A stretch of 64,000 bases of DNA, taken from the NCBI RefSeq assembly GCF_022376445.1, contig NW_025954982.1:62001-126000 (forward strand), given 5' to 3'. The stretch is from Fomitopsis serialis (Eukaryota; Basidiomycota; Agaricomycetes; Polyporales; Fomitopsidaceae). The notes beneath the pieces were generated by a model. It searched no databases and was not told the origin of the DNA. It saw nothing but the letters and a program-made list of their open reading frames with translations. The translations under genes were made by a program, and so were the position numbers. Positions 58,501 through 64,000 of the stretch are shown in pieces; position 1 is the first letter of the stretch, and the number at the start of each line of letters is the position of its first letter.

Positions 58501-59607
58501 TGTGCGTTTGCTTCAAGTCCTTACGTCTTGTCACAGTGCGCTGATCGGTGCCATACCTCCGTTGATGCATATCCCGTGGCATCCGCGAGATAGATCTAAA
58601 GCTCCTGTCTCCGATGGCTGTCGGATACCAGTGAGGATACTGTGCCAGTGGCTGACCTTCCTTCACTGCTTACCAAAAACCGTGGGGTTCGCGCAGCCTC
58701 GATCCTTGTCATCACCCTGAGCACGGTGTTCTATACCTCGGTAAAGGCCGTCAAAGTTACGTCGAGGCGGCAACCTCGTGCCAAAGGCCTCGCGGTGAAT
58801 AGCAGCCTGATGAAGGAAGACGACAGTGACACTGCGCCCGAGAAGATGGCCCACTGGACAAGGTGATCATATGTCTGCAAAGTTTGCGGGCGCGCCTTGA
58901 TGGGGCCGCACCCCAAGCGGCCAGTTGAGGGACACTGGCACAAGGAGCCTGTAAAGAGAACGGCGCAGCGCGACTGTGTGACTTTGACACGATGGTGTCG
59001 GGCCGCGTACGACATTGACATGATAAACGCAACTCGAATTGACGATGTGGCTGTGGTGCTACGTATTGAACTCGTGGACTTGATATTGGACTCGCCGTGC
59101 ATCGACCGTGACGACTTGCTCCCATATTGAATGGGATATGTTAGTGTACGAATGGAGTGCATTGCATGCGAAGGGTACATGCGAAGTTGGGTCTGCATGC
59201 AGGGACATACTAATGTGTTGCGTATTTCGCGACTGTCCATGTCTCGACTTCCAGTCAGAAGGTACCAATTAAACCTGATCACTTGCGCGTTTTTCGATAG
59301 CCTGAGAAGTACGAACCTCTCAGTGAATTTGTAAAGCTTGGGCGCCACGAGCCGGAGGCTTGGAGAGCGCTGGAGACTGGGACGGACGTCGGATCGCCGG
59401 ACAGACCAGGGCAGGGCCCAGTGCATCGGCAACTGGCCAAATATTGTCGTGAATCATTGCCAGTGACCTAGGCAAGCTTCCTTGACAAGCGGAACGCGGT
59501 CGGTCTAAAAGCGTCGTCGAGAGGTGGTCTACGGTATATAAGCTGCAGAAAATGTAGACGAAAAGCAGATCCTCACCACCGAGAATCAAGTCCCAGAACC
59601 CCCCGCG
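55560..59607. other. Long intergenic region; left unit of a tandem duplication
   Basis: No gene is recognised in 4 kb. From about 56890 the DNA is the left unit of the tandem duplication. The stretch 57730-58870 has no counterpart in the right unit. Confidence 0.45.
59535..59542 (+). promoter_or_regulatory. TATA box, secreted Cys-rich gene copy 1
   Basis: The sequence tatataag lies 66 nt before the ATG at 59608. The same element and the following gctgcagaaa are conserved before copy 2. Confidence 0.65.
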
Positions 59608-60175
59608 ATGCAGTTCAAGCTCTCCGTTGCAGCACTCGCCGCCATCGTCGCGGCCGTCGCTGCAATCCCGTCTGTCAGTACCTAACCCCATCCCACCCCG
59701 CCTGTCACAGTAGTGCTGACATCCTACACACAACCCGAGGTTGCCACCGATCTCGTCACCGAGGCAGAGATGATCCAGTGGCTCAAGTCGACCGATGCTG
59801 AGCTCACCTTCATCGGCGAGCCGATCCCAGGTGTCAATGCGCCCGAAGGGCTTGTCTCGCGCGCCGCGCAGAACACGATGGTCACGTACTGCAGCCGCCG
59901 CATCGACAACGTCTGCGGCGGCGCGTGCACCGTGTATAACGGCGGGGCGACGTGCCTCAGCGCGCCGAACACGCAATGCCTTGCCGCTACGAATAACGTT
60001 GGTTTCTGCGACCGCAGCGGGTACGTGCGCAGATGGACGACGGACGCAAGGATTACTGATAGATGCCTTTAGATGCGGAGGTAGCTGCAACCAGCTCTCG
60101 AGCTGCGGGACGCGCCTGGACAACAATTATTGCTACACGCCGGGCACTGCGTCGATCCTCGTCGGCAATTATTAA
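59608..60175 (+). pseudogene. Secreted 10-Cys protein, copy 1 (TAA at codon 26)
   Basis: A signal peptide (MQFKLSVAALAAIVAAVAA) is followed by TAA at 59683-59685. Beyond it the frame is well conserved: EAEMIQWLKSTDAELTFIG, GLVSRAAQNTMVTYC, VCGGACTVYNGGATCL and TNNVGFCDRSG. An intron follows (60021-60072), then CGGSCNQLSSCGTRLDN, YCYTPGTASILVGNY and TAA 60173-60175. Ten Cys residues are present. Alternatively a 33-nt segment (59678-59710, gtacct...cacag) could be a very short intron that removes the stop in frame, giving 160 aa. The protein would be secreted. Its function is unknown. Confidence 0.72.
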
Positions 60176-62834
60176 GCCCAGTTTGGGAGTGTAGGCAAGG
60201 GAATACTGAATGTGCCGAGGACGGCGATGGGCCATGGTGATGTATAAGGGTGTCTGATTGTCGATGCATGAGAGCCTAGCTTTGTACTGAGAACTTGACG
60301 CAACGCGAAAGGCTTTGAGTTCAACAATGAGTGAGCTAAGTGTGCATATAATGCCTTGGACTCAGCTCCGTCCTAAAAACAGTGTTTTCCGCTCGCGGTA
60401 TCCGGCTCGTGGCTGCGAATGAGCGGGACGGAGTGCTTTGCCTGCGCAGGCGGCAGATGGGTCTCGTGATTCACTATCGAACCCTCTGTATCGGCAGGTG
60501 AGAGGTAGCGCAAGTGGATGCGTTCTGCGGGCGTAATGAAGTCCTGGTGGTTGATAATCGCGGAAAATGGGATGATGGTTGGAGCACGGGAGGCACCGCG
60601 CATGTTGAGCAACATTGACGTGCGTACAGAGCGAGGTCGAAATGACGCGAAGCTCCGGGCTCGATCCTGCTTTCTCGCTGTCCATTGATGACATATTCTG
60701 CCCGTTCCAAGTCAGTGACCCACAGCAGAAACCGAGGATTTGTATGCTTGTCAATGCACCGACCGCGACCCCTATTAGGAATATCCTTGCGATACTTCAG
60801 GCATCCGACTCAGGCAGTTTGCGGAACCGCCTGATAGTTGGCGGCAATACGCAGGCGGGTATCGAGGCTTCACGACCGTGTCATACATGACTCATGCTGC
60901 ATGTATGATAATCAGAAGCTGGTGTAGGCCTCTAAGTATAGCCTGTGGAAAAGTCGAGACAGAACGTATAAGACGCTTGATGAACGAACGAGACGACGTA
61001 CTGATCAATTGAATTATAGTTTGCAGGAAGTAGTAAGACCCTCTGGCAGTAGACACCACGGCGGGTCATGTCCGGATGGGCGCAAGGGCCCAGCGTCATG
61101 GGGAGCACGTTTGAAGTCCTGATCCAAGGGTCCATCACGTTACGCAAGGATGCGATCTCCGCGCGTAAGGGACATTGCATCAGCCCACTTTGTACTACCA
61201 CTGGTTTGACACCAGTTACAGAAGTCAGACTTCCAGTATACACAAAAGCTGGGGCACGAGAGAGTGCGCTTGCCGTCCTCGAGTGGACAGATCAACACTG
61301 GCAAGGGCCAGCAGGCCGGCGGCGGAGGTGTGTGATGCCCAGACGGGATACGGGTCAAAATGGCGGGGGCGACTGAAAGGCAGGCGAGAGTAGAGCGTTG
61401 TCCAGAAGTTGCTGAAGCAGCGAGGCAAGGCCTCCGAGTCGCCGCTCCGTAGCGTTCCGTTCGAAATGGAAGGCCGGCGTGGTCTGTCACGTATGGGACG
61501 AGACAATCCTCAGGGAAAAAAACGCGCCGGTGTCTGCCATGTATGAACCTTCAATGCAAGACGCCCCATGCATAGGCTGAGCGGGCTAGTGCGGTGGGCC
61601 CGAGTCTGTAATGTGTGAGGCTTTGAAGGCGCAGCTCGCTGAAAGAGAAGGCAGCACAATTAATTGGAGACAAATGCCAGTGGCTGCCCGACGCGCACCT
61701 CGGGCACCTCGGGCAAAAAAGGTAAGCCCGAGTTTCGAGCGCTCCACCACATGCTGTCGCAGACTTTCAACGAAGTTCAAGTTCCGACGTTGAACAAACC
61801 GTACGACACCTTCGTATTTGTGCGGTCATCTGCCGTAAATATGAACACTGTTTCATTGATTGTCGGGACTTTCGTGTCCGAGGATGAGCAGTGACTAATG
61901 GTTAGTATGGGCAGACTGAACCTGCGGAGATGCCTAACTCGCTGACAGGCAGAGGTTTGTGCAAGATAGTCTGCCAGGGAAAACGGTGTGAGTCCAAGTT
62001 CCCCGAGTCAAAGTTCTGCTGAATACATTTGTCAGTCACTGACACGGCCGCTTCAAGTTGCACCGCGACTACGACTACCCAAAGTCCGATGAAGGCACCC
62101 CTTGATGGGGCTGCACCGCAAGCGGTCAGCGATGAGACCCTGACACAAGGAGGTGCGGACATTGAGGCCGATGAGGCCGATGAGGAGGGCGGCGCGCGAC
62201 TGTGTGGCTCTGACATGAGGGTGAGCCACGTGCAACGTCAACATGATGAACGCACAACTCGGACTGACATTATGGCTGTGAGGACATGGATTAGATTTGT
62301 CCGGTACGGACTTGATCTTGGACTTGCCAGACATCGACCGTGACGACTTGCTCACATTTCGAATGGGACATGTTCCTGTACGATCGGAGAGCATTGCACT
62401 GTGCAACGGGCGCACGCGAATCTCGGTCTGCAAACAGGGCCGTAGTACGTTGTGGACTTCGCGACTATCCATGTCTCGACTTACATCTCAGTGCCAATTC
62501 AATTTGATCACTTGCGCATGTCTTGATCGCCTGGAACCTCTTCATGAATTTGTACAGCTTGGGCGCCACAGGCGGGAGGCTTGAAGAGCGCTGCAGACTC
62601 GGAGCGACGTCGAATCGCCGGATAGACCAATGTATCGGCGACTAATGAGTTGGTGCCGTGAATTATTGCCAGTTACCTAGGCAATTTCCTCCTTGGCAAG
62701 CAGCACGCGGTCGGTCTACGAGCGTCGTCGAGAGGCGGTCTACTAGTAGTAGGGTATATAAGCTGCAGAAAGCGTAGACGAAAATCAGATGCTCACCACC
62801 GAGAATCAAGTCCCAGAGTCCGAACCCTCCTACG
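60176..62834. other. Intergenic region between the secreted-protein copies
   Basis: No gene is recognised. It contains the end of the left duplication unit and most of the non-genic part of the right unit. Confidence 0.45.
62755..62762 (+). promoter_or_regulatory. TATA box, secreted Cys-rich gene copy 2
   Basis: The sequence tatataag lies 73 nt before the ATG at 62835 and is conserved with copy 1. Confidence 0.65.
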
Positions 62835-63384
62835 ATGCAGTTCAAGCTCTCCCTTGCAACCCTCGCCGCCATCGTCGCGGTCGTCGTTGCGAATCCTTCC
62901 GTCAGTACATATCCTCATCCCGTCCCGCCAGTAGTGTTGACACCCCACACACAGCCCGAGGTCACCACCGAGGCAGAGATGATCCAGTGGCTCAAGTCGA
63001 CCGACGCCAACCTCACCTTCATCGGCGAGCCGATCCCAGGTGTCAATGCGCCCGAAGGTCTTGTCTCGCGCTCCGCGCAGAACACGATGGTCACGTACTG
63101 CAGCAGGCGCGTCGACAACGTCTGCGGCGGCTCGTGCACCGTGTATAACGGCGGGGCGACGTGCCTCAGCGCGCCGAACACGCAATGCCTCGCCGCTACG
63201 AATAACGTCGGTTTCTACGACCGCGGCGGGTACGTGCGCAGATAGACGGCGAAGGCAAGATTTACTGATAGATGTCTCTAGATGCGGAGGTAGCTGCCAC
63301 CAGCTCTCGACTTGCGGGACTGAGCTGGATAACGGCTACTGCTACACGCCCGGCACTGCGTCGATCCTCGTTGGGAATTATTGA
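62835..63384 (+). CDS. Secreted Cys-rich protein, copy 2, 165 aa, one Cys lost
   Basis: Exons 62835-63229 and 63282-63384 sum to 498 nt. The signal peptide is MQFKLSLATLAAIVAVVVA. The mature part begins NPSVSTYPHPVPPVVLT; this region is 6 nt shorter than in copy 1 and has no stop. The Cys framework is VTYC, VCGGSC, ATCL, TQCL, CGGSC, STCG and GYCY. The sixth Cys of copy 1 is Tyr here (VGFYDRGG, codon 63216-63218), which leaves nine Cys and so one without a partner. The protein is small, secreted and of unknown function. The two copies share 5' flank and TATA box. Confidence 0.82.
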
Positions 63385-64000
63385 GCACAGTTTGCCAGTG
63401 GGAGGGTGCATGAGGACGTACCTGAGGCTCAGGAGAATGCATAGTTGTCGATGCGTGACAGCCTGGCTTTGTAGTGATCGGGAAACAAAGCGGAAGGCTT
63501 GGAGTTCAACAACGAGTGAGCATGACCGCAGCGTCCACATAAGGATAGCATCTGCTGCTCCGTGTCCCGTGCCGACATGAAGCCAGCTATGTCCTGGTAA
63601 TGGCTCGCGGTCTTCAGTTCATGGCTGTTATTGAGTGGGACCGAGTGGTTCTGCAGCGCAGGCGGCGGCAGGTGAGAGGTAGCAGAAGTAGACGTGCTCT
63701 GCGGGCGTGCCAGTGATGAGGTCCTGGCGGTTGATGGTAGCGGAGAACGGGATGATGGTCGGGGCACACCGGGGGGCACAGGGCATGCAGACAATGCGCA
63801 TGCTATACAGAGAGCCTGAGGTTGTCCGAGTCTGTGAAACTGCAAGAAGACTGTATAAAGCACCTCATGGCACTGATGACGATTCGTGGCTTCCGAGCAG
63901 CCTCGCTGTGACCCTGAGCCTGATACCCTGAGCCTGATACCCTGAGCCTGATACCTACTAGTAGGTTGTCAGACAGCTGATGCAAGTGCGCAGAAGAGAA
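63385..64000. other. Right-end intergenic DNA
   Basis: No gene is recognised. It contains the end of the right duplication unit and a short tandem repeat at 63911-63952. Confidence 0.5.
63911..63952. repeat. 14-bp tandem repeat, three perfect units
   Basis: The unit ACCCTGAGCCTGAT is repeated three times without mismatch and followed by a partial unit (ACC). It is outside any recognised gene. Confidence 0.95.

Larger units (their letters stand above)
56890..60640. repeat. Tandem segmental duplication, left unit
   Basis: This unit matches 60780-63880 in the same order. Anchors are gcaggcgggtatcgaagc/gg (57009, 60854), tttgcaggaagtagtaa (57172, 61020), gaaatggaaggccggcgtgg (57590, 61462), ccgtgacgacttgctc (59107, 62338), the secreted-protein gene (59608, 62835) and ggtgagaggtagc (60498, 63672). 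Offsets shrink from 3.84 kb to about 3.2 kb because the right unit lacks internal DNA. Confidence 0.8.
60780..63880. repeat. Tandem segmental duplication, right unit
   Basis: This is the shorter, right-hand copy of the duplication described at 56890-60640. It has lost about 0.7 kb, mainly the part equivalent to 57730-58870. Confidence 0.8.

Noticed and set aside
63911..63952. Telomeric or CRISPR-like repeat
   Set aside because: The 14-bp unit is neither TTAGGG-type nor spaced by unique sequence. It is a simple tandem repeat.

Overview
The window is nuclear DNA of a filamentous basidiomycete, most likely a wood-decay agaricomycete of the polypore kind. The evidence is many introns of about 45 to 70 nt with GT...AG borders, several exons of only 8 to 14 nt, and the families present: fungal cytochrome P450s, AusD-type methyltransferases, serine carboxypeptidases, a GMC oxidoreductase, a DUF6534-type membrane protein and a small secreted Cys-rich protein. 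No virus, plasmid, rRNA, tRNA or clear intact transposon was recognised.

Layout. 0-12.6 kb: the 3' end of a P450, an intact methyltransferase (MT1), a gene-poor stretch with a 1.1-kb-spaced repeat, an unrecognised two-frame gene (7.99-9.30 kb) and a complete 12-exon P450. 12.8-24.1 kb: an array in which two unfamiliar genes alternate. Gene A (minus strand, two copies, about 450-470 aa) has a motif reminiscent of PD-(D/E)XK nucleases. Gene B (plus strand, three intact copies of about 315 aa, one truncated copy, two relics) is a minimal protein-kinase-like protein. The B-relic/A/B block is duplicated with a period of about 6.7 kb. 24.1-33.5 kb: an array of four more methyltransferase copies in different stages of decay. 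34.3-50.5 kb: a conventional gene block with the glutaminase subunit of pyridoxal phosphate synthase, two tandem S10 serine carboxypeptidases, an NFD4/Mch1-like MFS transporter, a DUF6534-like membrane protein and a GMC oxidoreductase with an internal stop. 52.2-55.6 kb: a complete 11-exon P450 and an unrecognised protein. 56.9-63.9 kb: a tandem segmental duplication carrying two copies of a secreted 10-Cys protein gene, each with its own lesion.

How the genes fit together. The P450s, methyltransferases and GMC oxidoreductase are enzyme types common in fungal specialised metabolism, but no polyketide, peptide or terpene core enzyme is visible, so a biosynthetic cluster is not shown. The most distinctive feature is the A/B array. 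It behaves like a fast birth-and-death locus, and its two products may be the separated halves of nuclease-like plus kinase-like proteins known elsewhere in fungi. Exon boundaries were derived by hand from reading frame, splice consensus and comparison of paralogs inside the window. Where the summed exon length is a clean multiple of three this is stated.
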